Origin: Acidobacteriota bacterium
GTDB taxonomy: Bacteria; Acidobacteriota; Polarisedimenticolia; Polarisedimenticolales; Polarisedimenticolaceae
Reading direction: 5' to 3'
Assembly (NCBI GenBank): GCA_029861955.1
Contig: JAOTYK010000029.1
Span: 1-40,498, forward strand
Length of the DNA: 40,498 nt
In this document: positions 15,610-24,493 of the stretch, one piece after another
How the letters are laid out: each line of letters opens with the position of its first letter
Position numbering within the stretch: position 1 is the stretch's first letter
Notes under the pieces: model-generated
Told to the model about the DNA's origin: nothing
Databases searched by the model: none
Seen by the model: the letters and a program-made list of their open reading frames with translations, nothing else
Program-made: the position numbers and the translations under genes

Positions 15610-18600
15610 GTCGTCGCCCGATCACCGACAAGCCACAGGTAGCCGTCTTCCAGGCCGGGATCGACCGGTTCCGCATCGGCGGCGGGCTGACCCTCGGCGA
15701 GAATCCTGGTGCGATAGGCGCCGCTGGCCTCCGGGACCTGGTCCACCACAAGCGCGCCGGCCGGCAGTTTCTCCTCGTCGCCCGGTTGTAGCGTTGCCAT
15801 CCAGACCCGATTACGCGCCGCATCGGACAGTCGCTCCGGGGGCCCATCGAAGACGATGCGACCACGCGTAAAGACGATGACCCGACCGCATGCCACTTCC
15901 ACATCCTCGACGACATGTGTCGAGAACAGGACGACCCGACCCTCCGCCAGACGCGCAAGCAGATTGCGGAAACGGATGCGCTCGCGCGGATCCAGGCCGA
16001 CGGTAGGCTCGTCCACGATGATCACCGGGGGCAACCTGAGAAGCGTTCGAGCGACGGCGACACGTTGCTTCATCCCACCGGAGAAGCCGCCGATCTTCTC
16101 GTCGGCGCGCTCGCCCAGACCGACCTCGGTGAGAAGCCGTTCGATCCGCTCGGTCCGTCGTTCCGCCGGAAGCTCGTAGAGCAGTGCGAAGTACTCGAGG
16201 TACTCCCGGGCGGTCATGTCTTCGGGCAGGCCAAAGTCCTGGGGTAGATAACCGATCCAGCGGGCGAGAAACCGCCGCAAACGCAACAGTCGAACGCCCC
16301 CCAGGTAGACGGTCCCCGACGAGGGCTCCAGGATCCCCGAGAGCATCCGCAAGAGCGTCGTCTTGCCGGCCCCGTTGGGTCCCAGGACACCGATCATCCC
16401 CTGCTGGGCCTCGAACTTCACCGAGCGAATGGCGTGGACCTGTTCGGACGGTAGGTCGAAACCAAACGTCACGCGACAGATCGAGCGCCACAGACCACGA
16501 ACGCCGGCCATGAAGACGTCCACCGGGCGCAACGCGATGTCACCACGATGGAGCAGGACCGCCGTCCGACGACCGAACTGACAGATCGCCAGAACGATCG
16601 CCTCGAACACCCAGACACCCGTCGCCATCTGCCCATCGAAATCGGCCACGAACGGATTCCACGTGAACTTCAACAGCAAGTAGATCATCACGGCCCACGG
16701 CAAGGACGTGGCGACCCAACCCTCGATCCCACCGGGATCGACACGACCCGATTGATCCAGCTTGCCCCGTGCGCGTCGGAGTTGCCGAACCGCACCGGCC
16801 AGCACGAACGAGGCGATCAGCAGATAGATCATCCGCCAGAAGACGCTCTGCAGGGTCACACCCAGGTAGAGGGCACCGGCGGCGATCAACACTCGGGGAA
16901 CGATCGAACTGAGGATCAGTCGTGGGTCGAAGGGCTGCACGCCCAACGCGCGAACCCGCTCGACAAATCGCTGCGGGGCACGCCATGCACGACCGATCGG
17001 CCCCGGCTGGCCATAAATCTTGTTCAGGTAACGGGTCTCCAGCTTCGGGGGACCGTCCTCGGACCTGGGCTTCGGCACGTCCTGGCGACGGAACGCCAAC
17101 ACGGCGACGGCGAGGAGCGCGCCTGCGACGAGTATCGTCGTGAGAAGTCGCATCCACACCGAGGTGATCCAGCCACCGGCAAACAACGGCGTCACGACGG
17201 CGGCCGTCGCCAGCAGCCAACCCATGGCGATCCACGGACCGAGCCGACCGAAGATCCGATCCAGACGATTGAGAAAGACGAAACCGACGGGGATGACCAG
17301 GAGTGTCAGGACCGTCGACGCCGTTAGGCCACCCATGATCACCGTGGCGAACGGAGGCCAGATCTCGTTCTCTTCCCCGGTGACGATCGCAAGCGGCCAG
17401 AGCCCGAGAATCGTCGTCGCCGCGGTCATCAGCACGGGTCGCGTTCGCTCGCGTACCGCACGGAGGGCAGCGGCACCCGCCGGTCGACCGGCGAAGCGTG
17501 TGGCCTGTTGCATCCGGTCGACCAGCAGAATCGCGGGGTTGACCGTGATACCGATCAGGGCGACGACGCCAAACAACGCCATCTGATCCACGGGAACCTG
17601 CGAGAAGGTCAGCGTCCAGGTCGCGCCCAGCACGGTCAAGGGAATCGACAACAGCACCAGGAGCGGGAGTGTCAGAGACTCGAAGGTGATCGCCAGTACC
17701 GCGTAAAGCAGCAACAGAATCGGGATCATCAACTCGTTGAACCAGTCCAGCCCCTCCTCGTCCTGTGGCGCCTCGATCGTATAGCCCACCGGGCGATGGG
17801 TCTGATGGATCACGTCGCGGATCGCGTCTTCCAGCGCGGTGCGTTCGGCGCCCGCTTCGGGAGCGGACGACGCCAGCGTATAGAGCACCTCGACCTCGCG
17901 TCGCCCGTCGCGATGACTGATGGTGGGAGGACGTCCCATCTGGCGGACGTCGGCGAACGCGGATAGCGGTAACGCGCCGAACGGCGTCGTCACCCGCATG
18001 GTCCGCAGGTCGTTGGTCGCCTTGTTCCGCGCCTCCTTCCGGCGAACGGTCAGCGGGATCTCTCGGCCGTCGCGCAGGGTGAAGCCGGTCCGCATCTCGG
18101 TCCCCTCCCGTCCCACGACGTTGAGGACCGGAAGCACCTGATCCGCCGTCAGGCCGAAGGCCTGCAAACGGGTCGCGTCGGGAAGCACATGCATCTCGTC
18201 CTGACCATCGCGGGTCGCGATGGTCACGCTTCCGATGTCCGGGATCTCTTCGAGTTGGTCCTTGATCGTCTCGGTCAGGGTTCGCAGACGACGGACGTCG
18301 GGACCGGAGACCACGACCCGGGAGGCGCCGCCACCGAGAAACGATGGACGTCCGCCCCCACCGCCGCCGCCCTGCGAGGCGCTGAGCTCGACGTTTGGAT
18401 ATCGGTTGGCGGCATCGCGAAGTCGTTCACGCACTCGCGCAGCGGTCAACTCGTCGGGACGCTCTTCTCGTTCAGGGATCGTCACCGTGATCGAGCCACC
18501 CTCCTCCTGGACGAAGGACTCGACCCGCTCGATGCCCTCCAGGTCCATGACCGACGACTCGAGGGCGGCAAAGATGTCCGTCGCCGCGTCGAGAGAGCCA

Positions 18601-20342
18601 CCCCCCTCGATCGTGACGGGAAGACGGATCTGTGTCTGCTCCTGCGCCTCCTGCGAACTGCCACCGATGTTCAGACCCACGAGCTGGATGAAACTGATGA
18701 CCACCGCCACCAGAACGATCGCCACCCAGCTACCGGGGCGACGCAGGGCCGTCATCAACGCGCCGTTGGCCAGGCCACGCGCCCGGTCGGGATGGACCAG
18801 GCCACCGAATCGCTCTCGACGCGCGCGAATCTCCTTGAGACGTTGCATCGCGGCCGGCGCCGCCAACTTGCCCGCCAGCATCGGCACAAGACCTATGGCG
18901 ACGATGACCGATGCCAACAACGGCACCAGGATCGCAATCACGAGGACGGTCAGGAACGACCGCAACGACGCGTCGTCGAAGTCGACGAAGACGATCGGCA
19001 GGAATACAACGGCGTTGGTCGCGGTGGCGGCGAGGATCGCCCGCACGGTTCGCCGCACGCCGTTCTCGGCGGCCTTCTCGCCCGACGCACCGTGTTCCAG
19101 CTGCCGCTGGACGGCCTCGTAGACGACGATGCTGTTATCGACCAGCATGCCAATGCCAACGGCGAGACCCAGGAGCGTAACCACGTTAAGCGTCTGGCCG
19201 GCCGTATACAGGAGCGCCAGAGCGGTCAGCAGACTGCACGGAACGGCGATCGCCACCACGCCCACGGCACGCCAGTGCCGGAGGAACAGATAAAGTGTCA
19301 CCAGAGAGATGATGAATCCGGAGAAAGCCAGCTTCTTCAGTCGATCCAGTTGATCCTCGATCAACTCCCCACCATCGAACAGGACGCGGAAGCCGATTCC
19401 AAACTCGGAGAACTGACCGGTGAGAGAGTCGAGACGACCCCGCAGGTCGTCGGCCAGTTGCACGAGGTTGGCGCCCTCTTCCTGATAGAGGATCAGGCCG
19501 ATGGCCGGCTGACCGTCTACGCGAAACAGATTCTGCTCTCGCCCCGTGCCGAGTTCGACGTCGGCGACGTGACGAAGCAGGACCGCCCGATCGGGTCGGA
19601 TGCGAATCGAGGCAAGCGACACCTCGCCCTTGGGGCGACCGTCGATGAGAACTGCAGTCCGACCCGCCTCGTCCTCCACGCCCCCCAGGTAGTCCAACCC
19701 GCGTACGGACTTGGCCAACGCCTGGGTCACCTCGCCGGTGTTGATGCCCTCGGCCGCGCAGAGATCGGGATCGATGCTGACCGTCAGCTCCCGCGGCGAA
19801 CCACCGAACGCCTGGACCTGCGCGACGCCGCCGACCGCCGCCAGACGCGGGACGATGCGATCCTCGACGAAGTCGAGCAAGGCGTTGACGTCGCTCATCC
19901 CCGTGACCTGCAGGTACATCGCGAAACGACTGTTGCTGAGCTGTGTGAACGGATCCAACTGCACGTTGATGAAAGTACCCTGGGGCTGCTCGCGCTGTAG
20001 ATCGGCGGCAAGCCGGGAGAGCTCGAGTTCGCGCACGTCGATATCAACGCCGGGCTCGAACTTCACGACGAACGACCCGCCGGAACCGCGGATCTCTCCC
20101 GAGGTCTCCATCACCCGCGAAAGTTCAGCAACCTTCGCCTCGAGCGGCAACAGGATCTCCCGCTCGACGACCTCGGGCTCGCTCCCCGGACGATTGAATC
20201 GAACGTTGAGTTGGTTTCCCTCGGTCTGGGGAAACAACTCGACGGGCATCCGTTGCCAACCGACTAGCCCTAGCAACAGGATGGCAAGGAAGAACATCGC
20301 CGTGGCGACGGGGCGTCGCACGGGAATGGCAAACGGACTCAC
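15606..20342 (-). CDS. RND efflux permease fused to extra membrane helices and an ABC ATPase
   Basis: The product has 1578 residues in one uninterrupted frame, against about 1020-1050 for ordinary RND pumps. It starts at a GTG (20342) whose GTGA overlaps the stop of the preceding RND gene. Residues 1 to about 1025 are a complete AcrB-type RND protein: first helix, two porter domains, twelve helices, LVDNSIVVYEAVQR in helix 4 (near 400), and a glycine-rich loop in the second porter domain. Residues about 1026-1290 add roughly six helices of unrecognised type. Residues about 1290-1578 form a complete ABC ATPase: Walker A GPNGAGKTT (1321), signature FSGGMKQR (1418), Walker B VIIVDEPTVGLDP (about 1440) and H-loop STHVVED. 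All key ATPase residues are present. The gene after it is an ABC-2 permease, so the ATPase probably drives that subunit while tethered to the RND pump. Confidence 0.9.
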   Translation of the reverse strand: MSPFAIPVRRPVATAMFFLAILLLGLVGWQRMPVELFPQTEGNQLNVRFNRPGSEPEVVEREILLPLEAKVAELSRVMETSGEIRGSGGSFVVKFEPGVDIDVRELELSRLAADLQREQPQGTFINVQLDPFTQLSNSRFAMYLQVTGMSDVNALLDFVEDRIVPRLAAVGGVAQVQAFGGSPRELTVSIDPDLCAAEGINTGEVTQALAKSVRGLDYLGGVEDEAGRTAVLIDGRPKGEVSLASIRIRPDRAVLLRHVADVELGTGREQNLFRVDGQPAIGLILYQEEGANLVQLADDLRGRLDSLTGQFSEFGIGFRVLFDGGELIEDQLDRLKKLAFSGFIISLVTLYLFLRHWRAVGVVAIAVPCSLLTALALLYTAGQTLNVVTLLGLAVGIGMLVDNSIVVYEAVQRQLEHGASGEKAAENGVRRTVRAILAATATNAVVFLPIVFVDFDDASLRSFLTVLVIAILVPLLASVIVAIGLVPMLAGKLAAPAAMQRLKEIRARRERFGGLVHPDRARGLANGALMTALRRPGSWVAIVLVAVVISFIQLVGLNIGGSSQEAQEQTQIRLPVTIEGGGSLDAATDIFAALESSVMDLEGIERVESFVQEEGGSITVTIPEREERPDELTAARVRERLRDAANRYPNVELSASQGGGGGGGRPSFLGGGASRVVVSGPDVRRLRTLTETIKDQLEEIPDIGSVTIATRDGQDEMHVLPDATRLQAFGLTADQVLPVLNVVGREGTEMRTGFTLRDGREIPLTVRRKEARNKATNDLRTMRVTTPFGALPLSAFADVRQMGRPPTISHRDGRREVEVLYTLASSAPEAGAERTALEDAIRDVIHQTHRPVGYTIEAPQDEEGLDWFNELMIPILLLLYAVLAITFESLTLPLLVLLSIPLTVLGATWTLTFSQVPVDQMALFGVVALIGITVNPAILLVDRMQQATRFAGRPAGAAALRAVRERTRPVLMTAATTILGLWPLAIVTGEENEIWPPFATVIMGGLTASTVLTLLVIPVGFVFLNRLDRIFGRLGPWIAMGWLLATAAVVTPLFAGGWITSVWMRLLTTILVAGALLAVAVLAFRRQDVPKPRSEDGPPKLETRYLNKIYGQPGPIGRAWRAPQRFVERVRALGVQPFDPRLILSSIVPRVLIAAGALYLGVTLQSVFWRMIYLLIASFVLAGAVRQLRRARGKLDQSGRVDPGGIEGWVATSLPWAVMIYLLLKFTWNPFVADFDGQMATGVWVFEAIVLAICQFGRRTAVLLHRGDIALRPVDVFMAGVRGLWRSICRVTFGFDLPSEQVHAIRSVKFEAQQGMIGVLGPNGAGKTTLLRMLSGILEPSSGTVYLGGVRLLRLRRFLARWIGYLPQDFGLPEDMTAREYLEYFALLYELPAERRTERIERLLTEVGLGERADEKIGGFSGGMKQRVAVARTLLRLPPVIIVDEPTVGLDPRERIRFRNLLARLAEGRVVLFSTHVVEDVEVACGRVIVFTRGRIVFDGPPERLSDAARNRVWMATLQPGDEEKLPAGALVVDQVPEASGAYRTRILAEGQPAADAEPVDPGLEDGYLWLVGDRATT

Positions 20343-23300
20343 GAACGGGCCCGCTTTGGTCGCAGACGTTCAAGCAGCAGGTAGACACACGGGATGACCG
20401 TCAGCGAGCACACCGTCGACAGGATGATGCCACCGATGATCGTCAGTGCCAGCGGCTGACGCAGCTGCGCCCCCTCGCCGCCACCCCAGGCCAGCGGCGA
20501 CATGGCGAGGACGGTGGTGAAAGTGGTCATCAGGATCGGTCGCAGACGAATCGCGGCGGCCCGGGCCAGTGCCGCGGTGCATTCCATTCCGTCCAGCATC
20601 AGCCGTCGTGCGCTATCCACAAGCAGGATGGCATCGTTGACCGCAACCCCCGCCAGGACGATAAGGCCCAATACTTCCATCACACCTAGCGGGCGACCCA
20701 TCGGTACCAGCACCAGCGCAACACCGATCAGCGAGAGCGGAATCGATATCGCCACCGTCAACGGGTGGATCAGCGACTCGAACGTCCCCGCCAGCACCAT
20801 GAAGACAAGGAGCAAGGCCAGGATCCCGGCAAGTTTCAACTCGTCGAAGGTCCGCGTGCGCTCCTCTTCCTCGCCGACCAGTCGGACGCTCAACCCGGGA
20901 GCGACGTTCGCGGCGTCGATCGCCTCCTGGGCGGCCTGGATCGCCTGCGGATAGTCGGCGCTGTCGACGATACGGGCGGTCACCTGAGCCACGCGACGTT
21001 GATCGCGACGGAAGATCTCGCGGGCTCCACTCTCGGGTCGCAGCCTCGCCACGTCACCGACGACGAGACGCGCACCGGAACTTGTGGTCAACGGAACCTG
21101 CAACAGATCATCCCGTCGAACGGATGGCATCCGCAAGACGACATCTCGCTCTTCATCCCCGGTCGAGACGACGGTCACCGAGCGCCCATCCAGCGACGCT
21201 TCCAGTGCGATGGAGACAAGATCGAGATCGACCCCGAGGCCATCGGCAAGCGTTCGATCGAGCTCGACGCGAAGCTCCGGTGGCCCACCCTCGAACGATG
21301 AGCGGACGTTCCACAATGCTGGGGCAGCGGCCAGATTCGAGCGAAGACTCTCGGCCGTATCTCGCAGGTCCGGTAGCGACTGTCCGGAGATCTCGACGGC
21401 AACCGGCGGGCCGGAGGTGCCGAGGGAGCGAGCCAGCGCGGAGACGCCGACCTCCCAGTTGACCTCAATATTTCCAAGCTGTGTCACCGCCGGTGCCGCT
21501 CGTGCGACGACGTCGCCACCGCTGGCACCTCCCGCGCGAAGACGGACCAGGATGCGAGCGGTGTTCTCCTCGGTCTGCTCCTCGCGGATCAGCCGGTCAT
21601 CCTCCGGGAGTCGTCCGATCTCCGACTGGATCGCGATGAGATCATCCCCGGCGGCTTCGCGGAGAAGCTCTTCCATGGCCACGACCGTGCGGGTGGTGGA
21701 CTCGACTCGTTGTCCGGGAGGCCCAACAAGACGCACGGAAAACTGACGTGGGTCGGAGGGCGGCAACAGCTCTGTCCCGAGCGAGACGAGACCCATGACA
21801 CCGAGACCTGCCCCGACGAGCGCGACAAACACCACCAGCAGCGGTCGTTTCAGGAGTCCGCCGACGAATGCTTCTAGACGAGGCGCGCCGACCTCAATCG
21901 ATCGGGGAGTCTTGGCGGGAAGGAGCCACCGTGCAAGCGCCGGAATCAGCAGGGCCGCCACGAACAGCGAGACCGCCAGCGAGACGACGACGGTGAATGA
22001 GAGACCGGACACCAGCCGCGCGGCCAACCCCTGGACGAAGATGATCGGCACGAAGACCGCGCAGGTGGTCAACGTACTGGCGACGATCGCGCCGATGACC
22101 TGGCCGGTCCCACGGGCTGCGGCATCCTCGCGACTGTCCCCTGCAGACAACCGGCGGAAGATGCTCTCGACGACAACGATGGCGTTGTCCACCAGCATCC
22201 CGGCGCCGAGCGCCAGTCCCCCGAGGGTCATGACGTTCAAACTCTGTCCGCTGAAGTGCATGAAGAACAGCGTGGTCAACAGGGAAACCGGCACGGCCAG
22301 CGCGACGATGGCCGTCGGCCCCGGCGCTCGCAGGAACAGGATCAGGATCAGGATCGCCAGAGCCACACCGATCAGCGCGGCGCTCTGAACATCGCGGATC
22401 GAATCTTCAACGAGAGCCGCGTCGTCGGAGACGACGGACACACTGACACCCGGCAGGTCGCTATTGATCGCCTCCATGGCCGAGCGGACGGTCTTCGAGA
22501 CGGCGACCGTATTGGATCCCGCCTCCTTGTAGATCGAGAGACCGACGCCCTCCTGGCCATCGACACGGACCAGATGCGTGATCTCCTCGTCGAAGATGGC
22601 CACATCGGCGACGTCACGGACGCGAATTGGGATCTGGCGACCGGAGGAGTCGGAGCCGAACCTGAGAACGACCTCCCCGACATCGCCTGCGTCGCGATAA
22701 CGGGAGACCCCGCGAACCAGGAAGACCCGATTGCCATCCTCCAGCGTGCCGGCATTGAGATCGACGTTGGCGGCACGAAGACGACTCTCAAGCTCGCCGA
22801 GTGTGACGCCGACCGATTCCATGCGATAGCGATCGACGGAGACCCGGATCTCTTCTTCGCGTCCACCGGTCACGCGTGCCTCGGCCACACCCTCGAGTCG
22901 CTCCAGGGCGATCGACACCTGACGATCGGCGGTCCGTCGCAAGGACGCGAGGCTGGGTCCGCCCTCGTCGGCGACAAGACCCAGTGTGATCACCGGCGCC
23001 TGCCGTGGATCGAAGCGACGAACGAGGACCTCGCCGACATCGGGGTCCGAACGGATGGGACCGGTCGCCTTCTCGACCTCGACGAGGGCGTAGTCCATGT
23101 CGGCGTCCCAGTCGAAGATGACGGTGGCGATGATTCGACCCGTGCGGGCGACCTGCTTGATCTCGCGGATTCCGCTTACGGCGAAGAGCCGTTGCTCTAT
23201 CTGCTCGCCGTACAGTCGCTCCATCTCCGCCGGTGGGCGGTCGCCCGAGCGGACCGAGACGACGAGAGTCGGACTCTCCATGTCAGGCAGAAGATCGAGT

Positions 23301-23401
23301 GGGAGTTCCCGCCAGGCGGTCCAACCGAGGATGACGAACGCCGCCGCAACCACGGTGACCGCCACCGGACGGCGCGCGGCTAGACGGGCAAGGGCTTCCA
23401 T
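20339..23401 (-). CDS. RND family efflux permease (AcrB/HAE-1 type)
   Basis: The product has 1020 residues, the normal RND length. It begins MEALARLAARRPVAVTVV, with the first helix directly after a basic start. Two halves of six helices each flank large periplasmic porter domains. Helix 4 carries GAGMLVDNAIVVVES (near 402), containing the conserved Asp of the proton relay; Asn replaces the second Asp, as in many RND subfamilies. The C-terminal half has the matching VAVNDAILLVDSARR helix. It starts three bases after the membrane fusion protein and its stop overlaps the start of the RND-ABC fusion. Two RND subunits with one fusion protein recall the MdtABC arrangement, where two RND proteins form a heterotrimer. 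No outer-membrane channel is encoded in the window. Confidence 0.92.
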   Translation of the reverse strand: MEALARLAARRPVAVTVVAAAFVILGWTAWRELPLDLLPDMESPTLVVSVRSGDRPPAEMERLYGEQIEQRLFAVSGIREIKQVARTGRIIATVIFDWDADMDYALVEVEKATGPIRSDPDVGEVLVRRFDPRQAPVITLGLVADEGGPSLASLRRTADRQVSIALERLEGVAEARVTGGREEEIRVSVDRYRMESVGVTLGELESRLRAANVDLNAGTLEDGNRVFLVRGVSRYRDAGDVGEVVLRFGSDSSGRQIPIRVRDVADVAIFDEEITHLVRVDGQEGVGLSIYKEAGSNTVAVSKTVRSAMEAINSDLPGVSVSVVSDDAALVEDSIRDVQSAALIGVALAILILILFLRAPGPTAIVALAVPVSLLTTLFFMHFSGQSLNVMTLGGLALGAGMLVDNAIVVVESIFRRLSAGDSREDAAARGTGQVIGAIVASTLTTCAVFVPIIFVQGLAARLVSGLSFTVVVSLAVSLFVAALLIPALARWLLPAKTPRSIEVGAPRLEAFVGGLLKRPLLVVFVALVGAGLGVMGLVSLGTELLPPSDPRQFSVRLVGPPGQRVESTTRTVVAMEELLREAAGDDLIAIQSEIGRLPEDDRLIREEQTEENTARILVRLRAGGASGGDVVARAAPAVTQLGNIEVNWEVGVSALARSLGTSGPPVAVEISGQSLPDLRDTAESLRSNLAAAPALWNVRSSFEGGPPELRVELDRTLADGLGVDLDLVSIALEASLDGRSVTVVSTGDEERDVVLRMPSVRRDDLLQVPLTTSSGARLVVGDVARLRPESGAREIFRRDQRRVAQVTARIVDSADYPQAIQAAQEAIDAANVAPGLSVRLVGEEEERTRTFDELKLAGILALLLVFMVLAGTFESLIHPLTVAISIPLSLIGVALVLVPMGRPLGVMEVLGLIVLAGVAVNDAILLVDSARRLMLDGMECTAALARAAAIRLRPILMTTFTTVLAMSPLAWGGGEGAQLRQPLALTIIGGIILSTVCSLTVIPCVYLLLERLRPKRARS

Positions 23402-23404
23402 GGA

Positions 23405-24493
23405 CTATCCGCCGTTCACACGGACGGACATGTTGTCGTTTAGCGTCTCGATCCCCTGGACGACGATCCGCTCTTCGGGCTCCAGCCCCTCGATGATCTC
23501 GACGATCTCATCGTCGCCGAGTCCCAGGACCACCTCGCGTTGTCGTACCTTCTGGCCCTCGACGACGAACACAACCTTGCGACTGTTGCGCTCGGCGACG
23601 GCCCGGCGCGGGACCACCGGGACTTCGGGACGGCTCTCCACGACGATCGTCACCTCAACGAACATCCCCGGTCGAAGTTTGGCCGCACCGTTCCTGACGG
23701 CGACCTCGGCGCGGAGCGTGCGTGTCGATGGATCCAGACTCGGGGCGAGACGAAGCACGCGTCCTTCGAACCGTGAGTCGTCCCAGGCGTGATGCCGAAC
23801 ACGGGCGATCTGACCGACCTTGATCCGGGCAACATCGGAGCCCACCAGGTCGACCTCGGCGATCAATGTGTCGGTCGGGGCGATCTGGGCGACCTGAAAT
23901 CCCTGCATGACCAACTGGCCATCCGCCAGTGGCTGCTCGGACTCGTCCCGTGCCAGGCGCAGGATCACCCCATCGATCGGCGTGATCAATCGCGAGCGGG
24001 TTTCCTTCAGAACGCCGCGCTCGACTTCGATCTTCGCATCGGCGAGAGAGCTCTCGACTTGACGAAATTCCTGCTCGGCCAGCAGCCCCTCGTCGTATAG
24101 AGCCTTCTTGGAATCGTAATCCGCCTTGACGGTTGCGTAGCGCTGTTCCGCCGCCTCGAGGCCGGCGGCAAGACGAACCTCTTCGCCGGTGATCTCGCCG
24201 ACGATGTCACCGGCCTTCACGCGGTCGCCCTCGGCGAATCGTCTTCCCCGCGCATTGCGGGCGATCTTCAGCGCGCCACCACTGTCGGCGTTGAGCGCCA
24301 CGGCCTCGGGGGTTCTCAGCGATCCGGTCGCGACGATGCGATCTTCGACATCGCCGGTCTCGACGGCACGGGCCGTCACCGGGACACGAAATTCGATCGT
24401 CTCCTCCGGCGCCCGATTCACGCAGCCCACGGATGCGGCCAACGTGAAGACGAGCACCCATGACAGACTTCGCCCGACGAACCGATAGCTCAT
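23405..24493 (-). CDS. Periplasmic membrane fusion protein (HlyD/RND adaptor), probable lipoprotein
   Basis: The product has 362 residues from the ATG at 24493, which overlaps the TGA of the upstream gene (ATGA) and has GAGGCGGAAGA before it. A longer frame is rejected. The signal peptide ends LAASVGC, with Cys24 as probable lipid attachment site. The adaptor layout follows: barrel-sandwich half (GSLRTPEAVALNADSGG...), a helical hairpin (residues about 108-160, LEAAEQRYATVKADYDSKK), second half of the lipoyl-like fold (RLITPIDGVILRL), beta-barrel (LIAEVDLVGSDVARIKVGQ) and a membrane-proximal domain (VPRRAVAERNSRKVVFVVEG). It would link the inner-membrane pump or pumps to an outer-membrane channel. 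It lies between the ABC half and the RND half of the operon. Confidence 0.92.
   Translation of the reverse strand: MSYRFVGRSLSWVLVFTLAASVGCVNRAPEETIEFRVPVTARAVETGDVEDRIVATGSLRTPEAVALNADSGGALKIARNARGRRFAEGDRVKAGDIVGEITGEEVRLAAGLEAAEQRYATVKADYDSKKALYDEGLLAEQEFRQVESSLADAKIEVERGVLKETRSRLITPIDGVILRLARDESEQPLADGQLVMQGFQVAQIAPTDTLIAEVDLVGSDVARIKVGQIARVRHHAWDDSRFEGRVLRLAPSLDPSTRTLRAEVAVRNGAAKLRPGMFVEVTIVVESRPEVPVVPRRAVAERNSRKVVFVVEGQKVRQREVVLGLGDDEIVEIIEGLEPEERIVVQGIETLNDNMSVRVNGG

Noticed and set aside
18189-20000. Long plus-strand open frame (603 codons) opposite the RND-ABC fusion gene
   Set aside because: It is antisense to a clearly conserved protein, is rich in Arg, Asp, His and Gln with no recognisable motif, and is what GC-rich codon use creates on the opposite strand.
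22256-23383. Plus-strand open frame of 375 codons opposite the first RND gene
   Set aside because: It is antisense to a conserved pump gene and its composition is not protein-like.
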